Assembly: GCF_003171515.1 (NCBI RefSeq)
Contig: NC_089390.1
Location: 5,394,001 to 5,458,000, forward strand
Direction: 5' to 3'
Length of the DNA: 64,000 bases
Source of the DNA: Pyrenophora tritici-repentis
Taxonomy: Eukaryota; Ascomycota; Dothideomycetes; Pleosporales; Pleosporaceae
This document shows positions 33,652-43,676 of the stretch, in pieces. Below the pieces are notes generated by a model, which did not search any database, was not told the DNA's origin, and worked only from the letters and a program-made list of their open reading frames with translations. The position numbers were made by a program, and so were the translations under genes. Each line of letters begins with the position of its first letter. The stretch's first letter is position 1.

Positions 33652-35226
33652 ATGTCGGACTCTGCCAAGAACAACAACGATACGCAGCCACGCAGGTCAA
33701 AGCGGATAATAGGCAAACCGAAGCCTGGCAACTACATGGGAATGAGAAAGAACGATTCGCCCTCCCATTTCTGCCGCAAGACAGACACTGCGATCGATAA
33801 GACGGTCGACGAGCTTGAACGTATTGCGCGTGAAGGGGGACAACGCCTTTTTGACATTGCTGATTCCGTGTTGAAGTCGGGAGAGAGCTCGTCGTCCGAA
33901 AACGAGGACGAGGGAGACGATTCTGCAAACAATGTTACAGAATACAGTGAGGAAGACGGAGACAAAGTGACCGATCATCACACTGTCCTCCAAGAAAAGG
34001 TCGCAAGAAGAAAAATTGTCCTCGCACCCAGTTTTTCCCAACAAAGTCATCGTGACCCTCAGCATCCCTATCCCAAACTCAAACGACACCCACACCCAAA
34101 CCGACCTCATCTCCGAACGCATCGCTAACATCGCCGATGCCAACACATCCCTCAAAGACCACGCGGGCTACTACTTCAACCCGACCCTCCCCTTTCTCAA
34201 ATTCCCGAAGCGGAGTCCTAAGACAACCTGGGCACCCCACCCCACCGCCCCCAACACTTTCATTGGCACCAACCCATACGTTCCCACCTATACCGTCACA
34301 CCCATCGTTATCTTTCGTATCTTCGATACCGCCTCGCACCGGCACCACCGGTGCTACTTGAACCAACGTCTCCTCCCCATAAACCCAAACTCCTCTGCCT
34401 GGGTGAAGTAATACCATAAGTGGATCTACGAGATCCACGCCCGCAGAGACCCGACGTATACCAAGGACACCAACCGGGACTTCTGGACGCCTGCTGAGCG
34501 CCGTATACTGTATACCTACATCAATGAATACATTCATGAGAATGGTATGGCAGCTTTCAAGGTTCCCGAGGGGCGTAAGAAGGCGGTTGGGGACAACAGG
34601 GGAGTTATCAAGGATAGCATGTCTGGGGGTGGGCGGAGAGGGTCAATGCAGTGGGGGGCGCCGGGAGGAGCGCTGTGGCTGCCCGAAGCCAGGTCTTCAA
34701 GACGATGAAGGGCATGAGTGTGTTGAGACATTTGTTGGAAAAAACGGATGCAGTGAGGAGGGGGATGGAGAACGGGGGTGTCGATGAGTGGCCTGAGCAT
34801 GCGATCCCGGTGAAAGACTTTCCAAAGGATACTGACGTGGCGGAGGAGGGAGAGTCTGAAGAGGATTTTGGAGACGAAGATGAGAATGGGGTAGAAGAAC
34901 AGGCTACGGTACGGGATAGAGGAAAGAAGAGGGAGGCTGATGACTCGGCCGACGATGACGACAATGACGACAACCAGAATCCGAGCCCCAAGCGGCTCAG
35001 AAAATTCCCCGCCCTAGGTCCTTCGAGTACTTTCGACAGCAAAACCAACTCCCTGATCGCCAAAGCCTGCACGCTTGCCGACAAGGAGACAAACAAAAAC
35101 TCAGCAGCCGTCTTCCGTGGGAAGACAGATACGCTGGTGGCAAAGGCGATGGAGTTAGTTGAGCGGGAGAAGTTCCGGGCTAAGGAGCGTGAGGAAATGG
35201 GTTTGACCTTTCAGACGAACGAGTAG
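33652..35226 (+). pseudogene. Acidic modular family gene, copy 4, decayed
   Basis: The coding signal starts at 33652 (MSDSAKNNND, a Lys/Arg-rich N-terminus followed by Ser/Glu/Asp). It shifts frame near 34000, where module 2 follows (TPIVIFRIFDTASH; NPNSSAWVK), and meets a TAA at 34409-34411. It continues in the same frame with YHKWIYEIHARRD and module 3 (FWTPAERRILYTYINEYIHENG), and shifts back near 34650 to SQVFKTMKGMSVLRHLLEK and an acidic, Lys-rich end. Two frame changes and one stop cannot all be removed by introns: splicing around 34409 would need an intron of under 25 nt. It is 11 kb from the other members, separated from them by the PRMT3-like and RAV1 genes. Confidence 0.78.
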
Positions 35227-35612
35227 GTGGGAAGTGGAGGGTAGACGGGGAGGTGTATAAGGGGTCTGACAAACACTGACTATGTAGAGTATATATCTCC
35301 AATGAAAGATACAGCTTCAGGCTGTATGATTATCGTCTTATCACGAAACCTATCCATTGAAGTCTTGATAGGCCTTTTATATGTACCCATGAGACGCAAC
35401 GTTTGTTGCATCCTTCGTCATCTGACTTTGTCTTTCATGAGGACGTATCACTTTCCAATCTCAGCAAATTACATAATCAGACATCACGCATAACAGTACA
35501 ATCTCTCCAGTGAAACAAGTCTGTATTCATACCAACAAAATCTGCATCCGCACAGCGACTAGGCCATCAACAAGCCTAATCTCCAGAAACCTACACTCTA
35601 CCTGCAAAGATG

Positions 35613-37679
35613 CTAGAGGAACTCATCTTCGTCATCCACCTTATCCTCATCGCGATCAATACCGCCCCACGTCTCATTCCACTGCAGTCCTAGAATTCCG
35701 TGCTCAGTTGGTAGGAAATCATCGTCCTCTGAATCCGCTTCTTTGGTGTCGGCATCATAGTCGGCGTAGTCGTATGAGTCCTCATAGTCCTCATAGTTGT
35801 CTGCGTCATCATAGCCCTCATAGTCCTCATAGTCGTCAGATTCCTCAAAGTTGTCTGCGTCCTCTGAGTAGTATAAGTCATATATGTCGTCTAAGTCGGC
35901 ATTGTTACCATCCTCACGCTGCGACACCGACGACGCATGCTGCGCCTCAAACGCCACCTCCCACTTTCGTATCGCTACCCCAAGTAGCTGCATCTCAATT
36001 GAAGCCCGCAAATAGCACTGACTCGCCTGAAGATTGCCCAAATCAGACAGCAACGACGGCCACATGTCCGCATACGCCGCTGGATTCATAGCCGCCATGG
36101 TCTCAGCATGCTGGAGTCGCTCCAACGACTTTTCCAGCAAGAACCATGTATCCAATTTCAACAGAGTATGCTTGAATCGGAATTGATGATCTGTGGTATC
36201 GGTAATCTCACAGTGGAGCTGGTACAAGTCTTGTAGCCTGCAGCACAATTCTTCGTCCTTCCAGGCATTGATCATCTCTTTCGGAAAGAGCAGGCCGATT
36301 GTGAACGTGTCGTACGCGGCGATTAGACGGCGTGTAAGCTCCAGCGGCGTCAGTGTCGTATCGTTCTGGAGTGCTGTCACCTCTGCCATCAACGCAGCGC
36401 AAAGCTTCGGTGCAGGGTTCCCAGGCTTCAAGTCCCCGCGGCAATGCGGACAAAGTTCCGAGTTATTACTCCCACTCCAGATCCATTTTCTCAGACACCC
36501 AAGACATAGGGCATACTCGCATAGTGTCTTGATGGCTACACGCGGGTCGCCGGGTAAGTCCCAGAGAGCGTTCCTCTCGGTAGCGTCCCCACGCTGGTCT
36601 GGAAAATGGAGACGCCTGGAATCGTGGTGGTATGGTTCCATGCAAACTGTGCAGGGTTCTTCTGACAGCCGGTCTTCAGATGGAGCCGGAACGGGGACGA
36701 GAGTGAAACAGGCTGTGGCGAAGCGTTCGCTGAGGACATGCTCGCAGTAGGAGAGTGTCATATCCTCTAGACTATGGGCGAGGTTAAAAAGATCTTTCAT
36801 GAAGGCCTCTGACTCGAAGCCCAGTTCCACCTGGCTCGGGCTCACATAGGTTTCGATCTCAGACCCACCGGTCACTAGTGTCGAACATGTGAGGACCTGT
36901 TTGATGAAATTAGCTTGTGTGGATGGGTAAAGCGAGGTCCAGGTTCCATACACGTTCTTGCCAGCATGCCCATACACGAAGTACTGCGCATGTCCCATCA
37001 TCCACATCATGTAGTGCCACATCTTCTCCAAGCCCCACTCGACCTTGGCTACCTCGTCAGCACGATCCATGTGCCGAGAGGCATAGATGATACGCCGCAT
37101 GCCATCCAGGATATGAAACCGCTGGTGCCGAATCAGATCGGTCATCGGCTGCCCAGCCCAGAACTCACCACCCTCTGGAAACGTCTCCGTGGCGGGATTT
37201 GGCAGCTGTGAAGTCGGTCGCTCATCGAACTGAGGGTCCCAGGGGGAAACACCTCGAGCGAGGAGAGGCTCGTACTTCAACTCCAACCACGTGTACGTCG
37301 AGGCTGTACGCATGTGTGGGCTAGGACCGCGGCGGGAAAGTTGCTGGTCGATGATCTCGAAGAAGAGGTTACGGGCGCGCTGGAGGTCGGGGCGGTTCTG
37401 GATCAGGATAGGGCGTCGTTGGAACGCGAGGAGCTTGGAAATGTGCTGAAAGTGGAGGAGCCAGCAGAAGCGCTGGAGATGCTTGTCGATGAGGGGGGGC
37501 TCAGGGGTGGACATAGCTGAATTTGAATTGTCCATGGTGGTTTGAGTCGTCTCTAGTGATTCGTTCAAGAGGTTGGTAGTGGTTGATGAACGGAATGCCA
37601 GTTGCAGGGTTAGAGAGAACAATTGATAGGCAGGGTATGGAGCTGGGGACGCGTTGCCTCCCGATATGGAATTCGACAT
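35613..37679 (-). CDS. RING-type zinc finger protein with Asp/Tyr-rich tail
   Basis: 688 residues, single exon. A RING-like cluster spans about residues 342-412: CTVC, then after a 40-residue loop CEYALCLGC, then CPHC. RING domains usually recruit ubiquitin-conjugating enzymes, so ubiquitin ligase activity is likely (inference). The upstream 300 residues are alpha-helical with no known domain. Residues about 590-680 are dominated by Asp, Glu and Tyr, in irregular repeats of NYEDYED, YDDAD and YADYDAD type, encoded by ATAGTCCTC-like repeats at 35755-35890. An internal Met would also serve as a start. It belongs to a type common in Pleosporales as lineage-specific RING proteins (from memory). 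Confidence 0.75.
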   Translation of the reverse strand: MSNSISGGNASPAPYPAYQLFSLTLQLAFRSSTTTNLLNESLETTQTTMDNSNSAMSTPEPPLIDKHLQRFCWLLHFQHISKLLAFQRRPILIQNRPDLQRARNLFFEIIDQQLSRRGPSPHMRTASTYTWLELKYEPLLARGVSPWDPQFDERPTSQLPNPATETFPEGGEFWAGQPMTDLIRHQRFHILDGMRRIIYASRHMDRADEVAKVEWGLEKMWHYMMWMMGHAQYFVYGHAGKNVYGTWTSLYPSTQANFIKQVLTCSTLVTGGSEIETYVSPSQVELGFESEAFMKDLFNLAHSLEDMTLSYCEHVLSERFATACFTLVPVPAPSEDRLSEEPCTVCMEPYHHDSRRLHFPDQRGDATERNALWDLPGDPRVAIKTLCEYALCLGCLRKWIWSGSNNSELCPHCRGDLKPGNPAPKLCAALMAEVTALQNDTTLTPLELTRRLIAAYDTFTIGLLFPKEMINAWKDEELCCRLQDLYQLHCEITDTTDHQFRFKHTLLKLDTWFLLEKSLERLQHAETMAAMNPAAYADMWPSLLSDLGNLQASQCYLRASIEMQLLGVAIRKWEVAFEAQHASSVSQREDGNNADLDDIYDLYYSEDADNFEESDDYEDYEGYDDADNYEDYEDSYDYADYDADTKEADSEDDDFLPTEHGILGLQWNETWGGIDRDEDKVDDEDEFL

Positions 37680-37931
37680 CGTGTGTTTTCAACGGTAACA
37701 TGAGGACTATAACAGTACGTGACTGTACAGTGAAATATGACAATTGTCGCATTAGAATGTTTGTCTTCCGGACTCTCATCAAGACCACCAAGACTTTGAC
37801 TCTCGGGTAAATCACTCGACTTCAAACTCTGATTAGATTGGAAGTCTACAGAAAGTAAATCTCGCCTCTAATATGTAAATGCCAAGCTTACAAGGTGATC
37901 CTGCAAACTTAGGCTCAAGCATGTTTGCTGT

Positions 37932-39071
37932 CTATCCAGTTTTGTCTTCCCAGATCTTCAAAAACAATTTCCACAGAATGGAAAACAGAATACCCTGCAG
38001 CCCATTCGCGATGATTCTCGTTTTGAGTCCGCGTCCAAATAGGCCCAGCCTTCCATCTTGACGCATAACCTGCTTCGCAGCCTCTGTATATGACACACGA
38101 GTGTCGTTGACCTGCCGGTACGTCTTAACCACTCTGAGCGAATTGGAAATCGTATCCGAGGTAACGGAGGCGCAGAACCCGATGATAGCTGCCCGTAGCA
38201 ACCACCACCCAATCTGTTGTTTGGAAGGTTCGGCAATTGTCTCTGATAAGAGGTTGTATACTGCAAACCATGGGTAGTGTCCAACAAAAGTAGCTGCTGC
38301 CGTCGCAAAAGCACCCCACCAAAGACTTCCAACCCCGTCGCGCCTGATGCGTTGCCGGAGTATGACCCAGCCACTGGGACCCTGTGCTTGTAATGTGGTT
38401 TTCAATGTGTCGATGGGCGTCAGGATCATCCTAAAAGCTGCAGCGCAAGCAGAGGCGAAGATTGTCTGGATGGGCGATGGTAGCTGTTTCAAGAAGCCAT
38501 TGGATTGAAGTAGGGCCAGAATACCGGCGTTTGCCGCAGTATCGCCGAAGCGCGCGACGGGCCCCTGAATGAGCGCAGCACCCATGCCTTGGTAGTATCG
38601 TCCGATGCCGCCATCGCGATAAAGCGTCTTTGTGGCAACAGTGGTTGATGTTCCATGCCGGTATTGGTAGTTCATGATGGTGCGTATCGGCATCAGTAAC
38701 AAGACTTGCAGAATCATGGCTGCGGCACCACTGAGGCCACCGCCCAAAGCGCGTTTTAGTGCGCCTTTGAGATCAAACTACCACGTTCAATAAGCTATTC
38801 AGTCGGCATCAATTGTTGGGGAGGTGCTTACTTCGACATCATCGGCATCTATCCACGCCTTGATAAAGACAGCGATAATCAAAATTGCAAACAATGCTAA
38901 TATTGCTCTCCATACATAGTACCATGTATTGAGAGTTACTTTCTCCGGTTCATCTAGGCTATCGCCACTTTCTGAGGGTGTGGCTCTTTGTGGACGCGTA
39001 TCATCGTGCGCAAGAAGAGGCGCACGCTCATCTGGTATAGAGGCACGTTCTAAATCACGTTGCGAAGACAT
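37932..39071 (-). CDS. Mitochondrial-carrier-like protein with extra N-terminal membrane segment
   Basis: Exons 39071-38832 and 38777-37932 are joined over a 54-nt intron (GTAAGC...TAG), giving about 361 residues. The N-terminal 80 residues are a hydrophilic cytosolic-type stretch (ERAPLLAHDD) and one strong membrane helix (AILALFAILIIAVFIKAW). A carrier-type body follows, with three repeats. Repeat 2 has the signature PIDTLKTTLQ; repeat 1 (PIRTIMNYQYR) and repeat 3 (SDTISNSLRVVKTYR) are degenerate in the acidic position. This loss suggests a non-standard or non-mitochondrial carrier. A Met at 39113 would add 14 residues. The substrate is unknown. Confidence 0.8.
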
Positions 39072-39371
39072 TGTGTGTTTGAGAAAATGGTGTTGTAGTG
39101 TCACATTGCACAATGTAGATGATGTTCCTTATCGCAACCGATTACCAATCACGGACTAATGACACGCACTCGGCTATCTCTCAGCCTGGCAAGGATAGCC
39201 GAGGGTTCGAGCAAGACCCACTTCATCTCCGCCTTCCGTCCTGCCCTCTACTGGCAACATGAACCATCCATGCGCTTCATCAATTCACATTCCTTGCTTT
39301 CCTTCTCATGCTGAATAGCTCTACCCTGGCTCTCGTTCCCCGCATTCTCTACCACACGACCACTATGGCTG

Positions 39372-40751
39372 CTACTCCGACAAGATGCTGCGGGGTCTAC
39401 CAATGAGACGGGATCCCTCAATGGGCTTGCCTCCAAACTTCTTTTCCCCTGCATTCCTCAGCGTCACGACTGTCTCTTCTTCCGGTCGCCATGTATTTCC
39501 GTGCTCACACGAACAGCAAATGCGGCGGAAAGATTCCTCTTCTTTAGTTTCTTCGATGTGATCGTAATCATTCCATGGGCCAGGACAGTGGTAAAGGATG
39601 GCAAATGTGCCAAAGCCTGGCAATCCGGTATGAGCACCCCCTAGGAGCTGTTCGCTGCGGTGTAGGAAGTAGAAATACTCAAGTAAGGGCATATTTTGTA
39701 CTGCCTTGGCAAGAGTGATAAGAACAGGATGCTCTGTAACACGAAGCATTTGGTTGCCGCTGTAGTCGTGTTCATCCGAATCCTCAGACTCCATTCGATA
39801 AAACTCTGAGCCAACATAAAGCTGGTAGAGCGTGGATTCCACACGCAATTCCTTGAGATGCGGCCAGTAGGGTGTTCCGGAATTCTTAGAGTTTGACGGC
39901 CAGAACAAGGTGGCATCGAACTTGAACTTCAAGGTCATGACGGTAAGATTTTGTGAGACAGTCCGTATCGCTGCACTGAGCAGATCGTGGGGAAGTAGAA
40001 CCAGATTGGAGATACCCTGGTATGTGCGGAGATTCATGATCAACTCCGATCGAGGTTGAAGTTGTGTGGCTTTGATAGCCTCCGCAAATGCAATCTTCTC
40101 AGATCCGTCCCTGAACTCAACGAGGTTCCAGACAGTCCTATTTGTATTTGGCAATAGCTTCAATAGCCATGGAGCCACCTGGGGTGATATCAATGTCGGT
40201 GATACCAATTTCATATTGGGGAACGGGTAGGGGTGTTGGAGATCCAGTTCTCTAACTCTAGAAAGCGTCGGCAAGGAATCAGGATTAGTGAGTGTAATTC
40301 GAGTGAGAGCCATAGGTTGCATCAGACAAGGAGTAGGTGAGAAGACTTTTTTGAGTCGAAGACGCATATGACGCTGTACGTTTTCGTCTTCCCAGTTCTT
40401 CAAAATTTTGAAAAGCTCTCGAATTGCCAGTGTAAAGCATGCGTTGTTTGACCGCTTTTGGGTGGGTGTATCCCAGTATTGGGTCTGTTTCTTTGTGTAG
40501 GTTGGAAGCATCATCTCGAACTTTAGGTCAGCAAGATGATGGCGGCGGCGGCGGGTCACAAATTGCTGGAATGTATGCAGCTCGTCGCTTTTGACCTTGA
40601 GCTTCCGGAACGTGATGGATTCTATAGCCTCTTGCCAAGCGCGTGAGAGAGTGGCCAGCAGTGACAATTCATGGTAACTGTCGGAAGCGACATATCTTGC
40701 GATGTGATTGACAATTCCCTTGCTGCGTTCTCGAGCGCTGTGGTTGTCCAT
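39372..40751 (-). CDS. F-box-like hypothetical protein
   Basis: 459 residues, one exon. The N-terminus (IVNHIARYVASDSYHELSLL...LSRAWQEAIESITFRKL) resembles the F-box-like start of a large Pleosporales family. The next part, with TRRRRHHLADLKFEMMLP, is like the first repeat of their solenoid region. The rest has no motif I can name. F-box proteins supply substrates to SCF ubiquitin ligases; here that is inferred from weak similarity only. The frame is intact, and the last 30 residues are Lys/Gly/Arg-rich. Confidence 0.6.
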   Translation of the reverse strand: MDNHSARERSKGIVNHIARYVASDSYHELSLLATLSRAWQEAIESITFRKLKVKSDELHTFQQFVTRRRRHHLADLKFEMMLPTYTKKQTQYWDTPTQKRSNNACFTLAIRELFKILKNWEDENVQRHMRLRLKKVFSPTPCLMQPMALTRITLTNPDSLPTLSRVRELDLQHPYPFPNMKLVSPTLISPQVAPWLLKLLPNTNRTVWNLVEFRDGSEKIAFAEAIKATQLQPRSELIMNLRTYQGISNLVLLPHDLLSAAIRTVSQNLTVMTLKFKFDATLFWPSNSKNSGTPYWPHLKELRVESTLYQLYVGSEFYRMESEDSDEHDYSGNQMLRVTEHPVLITLAKAVQNMPLLEYFYFLHRSEQLLGGAHTGLPGFGTFAILYHCPGPWNDYDHIEETKEEESFRRICCSCEHGNTWRPEEETVVTLRNAGEKKFGGKPIEGSRLIGRPRSILSE

Positions 40752-41536
40752 GGTTGATTTTTACCCACGTGTTGTGGTATGAACTGGAGTAGTGGGGAAT
40801 ATGGAGGGTGGAGTTATAGTCGCGAGGCTGGAGAAATGCGCAAAGCGCCGCGGGTAAATGCTCACACGCACTTGGCAAATGTCATGTAGTGAAAGATTGA
40901 CGTATGAGAAACTGATGAGTGCGCAATATACTAACCAGCACGTGGCACTGTACATGGACCATGAAGAGCAGGGTTACGATTCACGAGGACCAATGTGGAC
41001 TGACCTACATATCTAAGCAAGCTATTAAATTGGAAGATAAATTTAGCAGGTCTATGTTGTTGAGGATGCACGAGCCTTAGATTATGCTAAATTCCTATGA
41101 TAGCGATTTTCAACTTCACTTCGGTCACGTCTTATGGTTGACACAGCCTATCCTTGGACTATAGTCACCGCTTACAATAACACTCAAATGATGCAGAAAA
41201 TGACTTATGGAACGAACTCTCGCACTACACCCGGTCTCAAGAACCACATTAGCACTGAATCATAAGCCACATCTGTAGACCCTTAGCTTCGACAGAAGAC
41301 TCGGCCGGACTATTGAATATCACAACCTTGGAATTACATCTTTCAACACCGGAACATACTCTATCATTGACTTTGTATTCATCACGATCCTATATTTGAG
41401 CGTCATATGAAAAAACTCTTAGCTATACCAAAACACTGCAGGTAGAAGACATTGTTATCAAGTGCTGAGAACCCAATTAATCGCCCCTTGTGGGTCATAG
41501 AAATCAATCCATCTTCGCCCGTTCAGCAATATGCTC
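40752..41536. other. Intergenic
   Basis: 785 bp, AT-rich in places, without a supported gene. It lies between the F-box-like gene and the MITE at the end of the broken gene. Confidence 0.5.
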
Positions 41537-41544
41537 CTAATCAC

Positions 41545-41672
41545 CAGACTCCGCAACAATCAATCGGATCGGCATGATTGATTCCTATCTAGGTTAAAGG
41601 CTGCCTAATGAAGTAATTCTTTAACCTATATAGGAATCAATCATGTCAATCGATTGATTGTTGCGGAGTCTG
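41545..41672. mobile_element. hAT-type MITE, 128 bp
   Basis: The two arms, each about 54 bp, are near-perfect inverted repeats (CAGACTCCGCAACAATCAAT... and the inverse ending in GTCTG) with a loop of about 20 bp. The flanks are CTAATCAC at 41537-41544 and at 41673-41680, a perfect 8-bp duplication diagnostic of hAT-type insertion. It contains no coding sequence. Read on the minus strand the duplication is GTGATTAG and includes the stop codon of the gene to its right. Confidence 0.9.
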
Positions 41673-42019
41673 CTAATCACTCTCATCATCCCACTTTTGC
41701 TTCGGAGCCGCATTTTTCCCATCATCATTTGGACCGTCAATTACAACTGTTCCATCCTCCAAGAACTTATGCAGCTCCTCTTCCGTGATGACCGGCACAC
41801 AGATCAATAATGACCACTTCCCTTCGAGCAACCCTCAAATTGTTTGCCTCTCCTTTGCAATATCACCTGTTTTGGTCTTCAGCTTTCCTCCAATAGAATC
41901 CACTGTGCATGCTGGCCTAGGCGGCGTGTGATTCCCATCCGCAGCTTTCAGTACCTTGCCTTCGAAGAATGTGTTGAAAGCCTCCATGATGTAGGTGGCA
42001 CCTGGGAGCTTGAACACAT

Positions 42020-42228
42020 TGTAACGAGCTGAGCCCTAGGTCACATGACTAGGCCAGCGACCTAGTCGCTTCCTTTCTTCTATCACTCCTTCCCCCAGCG
42101 GACCGTGCGCCATGCGTCAACCCAAACAAAGCGGGATGGCCGCCCACTTTCCTCTTCTTCTCTTCATCTCGACTGTAAATAGCTTCTGGATTAGGTAGCT
42201 GGAATACAGTACCTACAGACCGTTCACA
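42020..42228 (+). repeat. Solo LTR, family A (Gypsy-related), copy 1
   Basis: A 209-bp sequence TGTAACGAGCTGAG...CCGTTCACA related to the LTRs of the complete element at 43388 but with a different middle part. The flanks are CACAT and CAAAT, a 5-bp duplication with one mismatch. It interrupts a coding frame that is restored when it is removed. Confidence 0.83.
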
Positions 42229-42840
42229 CAAATGGCCGGCTTCCGCTGATCCACGGCATTTGCGGTGGAGGAGGTCGAGCCAGGCATCTTCGGTTGGTGT
42301 GTACGCAACAGTTCGTCGCTTGTTGTCTATACCATGGCTACGAAATACCTCGCTGCGCCACTAGGAGATCATGACGATGTGAGCGCGGGAGGTCCAATCG
42401 ATCTGTGCATGCTCCATGTTTGAGAATATCAGCGTCTTTAGCTCGGCGGTAGAGATGTTGCGCAGCTTGATGACGAGCGTCTGCAGTGATACAGTGTTGG
42501 TGTGCGGAGGATCTGTACTACCTTCTACGAGCTCCCATGTCCCTGTCTAATCAGAGGTAGATTCATCGTTTTCCATTTCTGGTACGGAAATAGCTTGCTC
42601 AGGGTCTTTCTGGGTCTCGGCACGCTTTGGCATGTCAGACGTGTTGCTCGAGTTGAAAGATAGAGTCGAATTGCGCATGTCTGTCTGCACAGGTAGGCTC
42701 TCAGTATTAGCCGCATGCTTGGTCTGGCCCTGCTTCTTTGGCAACTTTTCCATCTTGGAGACTTCCTTCGCTTTTGTCTCTTCGCTATCGATGTGCCTCA
42801 AGTAAGTATAAGGGTCGAAATACTTGTCGTGTAGCCATGG

Positions 42841-42994
42841 TGTGACGGGGTGAGGAGAGGAGGAGGACTGCGTTCCATTGTATAGCTATGAAGGAGGGCA
42901 ACTATCTATATGTGTGTGTGATGAGAAAGTGTGGTAGCGATAGCCGTACCCAACTCTCACCTAAGTTAGTCTTGGCAAGGCCCAAACCGTTACA
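42841..42994 (-). repeat. Solo LTR, family B, copy 2
   Basis: 154 bp, reading TGTAACGG...CCGTCACA on the minus strand, with perfect 5-bp flanks CATGG (42836-42840 and 42995-42999). It matches the element at 23477-23629. Removing it restores the frame ...KITLSP/WLHDKYF of the broken gene. Confidence 0.88.
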
Positions 42995-43387
42995 CATGGA
43001 CTTAAGGTAATCTTGTTCCCATCTCCGGCAGTACTCATTTCCCCGCTGTCTTCATCATCAGGTCGAACAATGGTAGCAGAGTGGTTGCCATCGGAAGGTG
43101 TGTGTGCCTGGATGTTGTCTTCTTTGATACCGCTGGTTAAGCCGGAGTTGTGGTTGATCAGCTGCCATCCCAAGCCTACATTGTGTACAAATAGTGGCGG
43201 TTCCTCTGGCACCATCATGCCTTCAAGTTCGGCGAGGTCCTCATCCTCAGGTACTGGATGAGTACAAAGCTTACTATATTGGGATTTATCGCGCATTGGC
43301 TGTGCATGTGTGGTCAACTTGCCCACTTGAGCTGCAGAGCGCCCGGTTGGTCGTGCAGGCACACGATTCAGACCCAGATCTGTATAG

Positions 43388-43575
43388 TGTAACGGGCTGA
43401 GCCCTAAGTCACATGACTAGGCTGCGAGCCTAGTCGCTTCCCCGGCAACGAGAGGGCCGTGCGCCAACCCAAACAAAGCGGGCTCGCCGCTCGCGTCTTA
43501 CCTTCTTTCTTCATCTTGACTGTAAATAGCATCTGGACTAGGTAGCTGGAATACAGTTCCTACAGACCGTTCACA
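43388..43575 (+). repeat. 5' LTR of the Gypsy element
   Basis: 188 bp from TGTAACGG to GTTCACA, identical to 48558-48745. It contains ATCTTGACTGTA at 43513-43524, exactly complementary to the primer site, which suggests that the transcript starts near 43513. No clear TATA box is seen. Confidence 0.95.
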
Positions 43576-43587
43576 TACAGTCAAGAT
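43576..43587 (+). other. Putative self-priming site (PBS)
   Basis: TACAGTCAAGAT directly follows the last base of the 5' LTR. It is the exact reverse complement of the LTR segment at 43513-43524 (12 of 12). In Tf1 of fission yeast the first 11 nt of the RNA pair with the PBS in the same way and prime reverse transcription. Confidence 0.65.
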
Positions 43588-43592
43588 CAAGA

Positions 43593-43655
43593 AGAACACG
43601 CAGAACACGCAGAACACGCAGAACACGCAGAACACGCAGAACACGCAGAACACGC
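43593..43655. repeat. 9-bp tandem repeat in gag leader
   Basis: Seven units of AGAACACGC lie between the PBS and the gag start. On the opposite strand they give a meaningless Leu-Arg-Val frame. Confidence 0.9.
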
Positions 43656-43676
43656 AGCAACCAAGGCACCGTTATA

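Noticed and set aside
39160..39225. Possible tRNA (GGTTCGAGC box and a hairpin)
   Set aside because: No acceptor stem or A box at the right distance; it is a simple hairpin.
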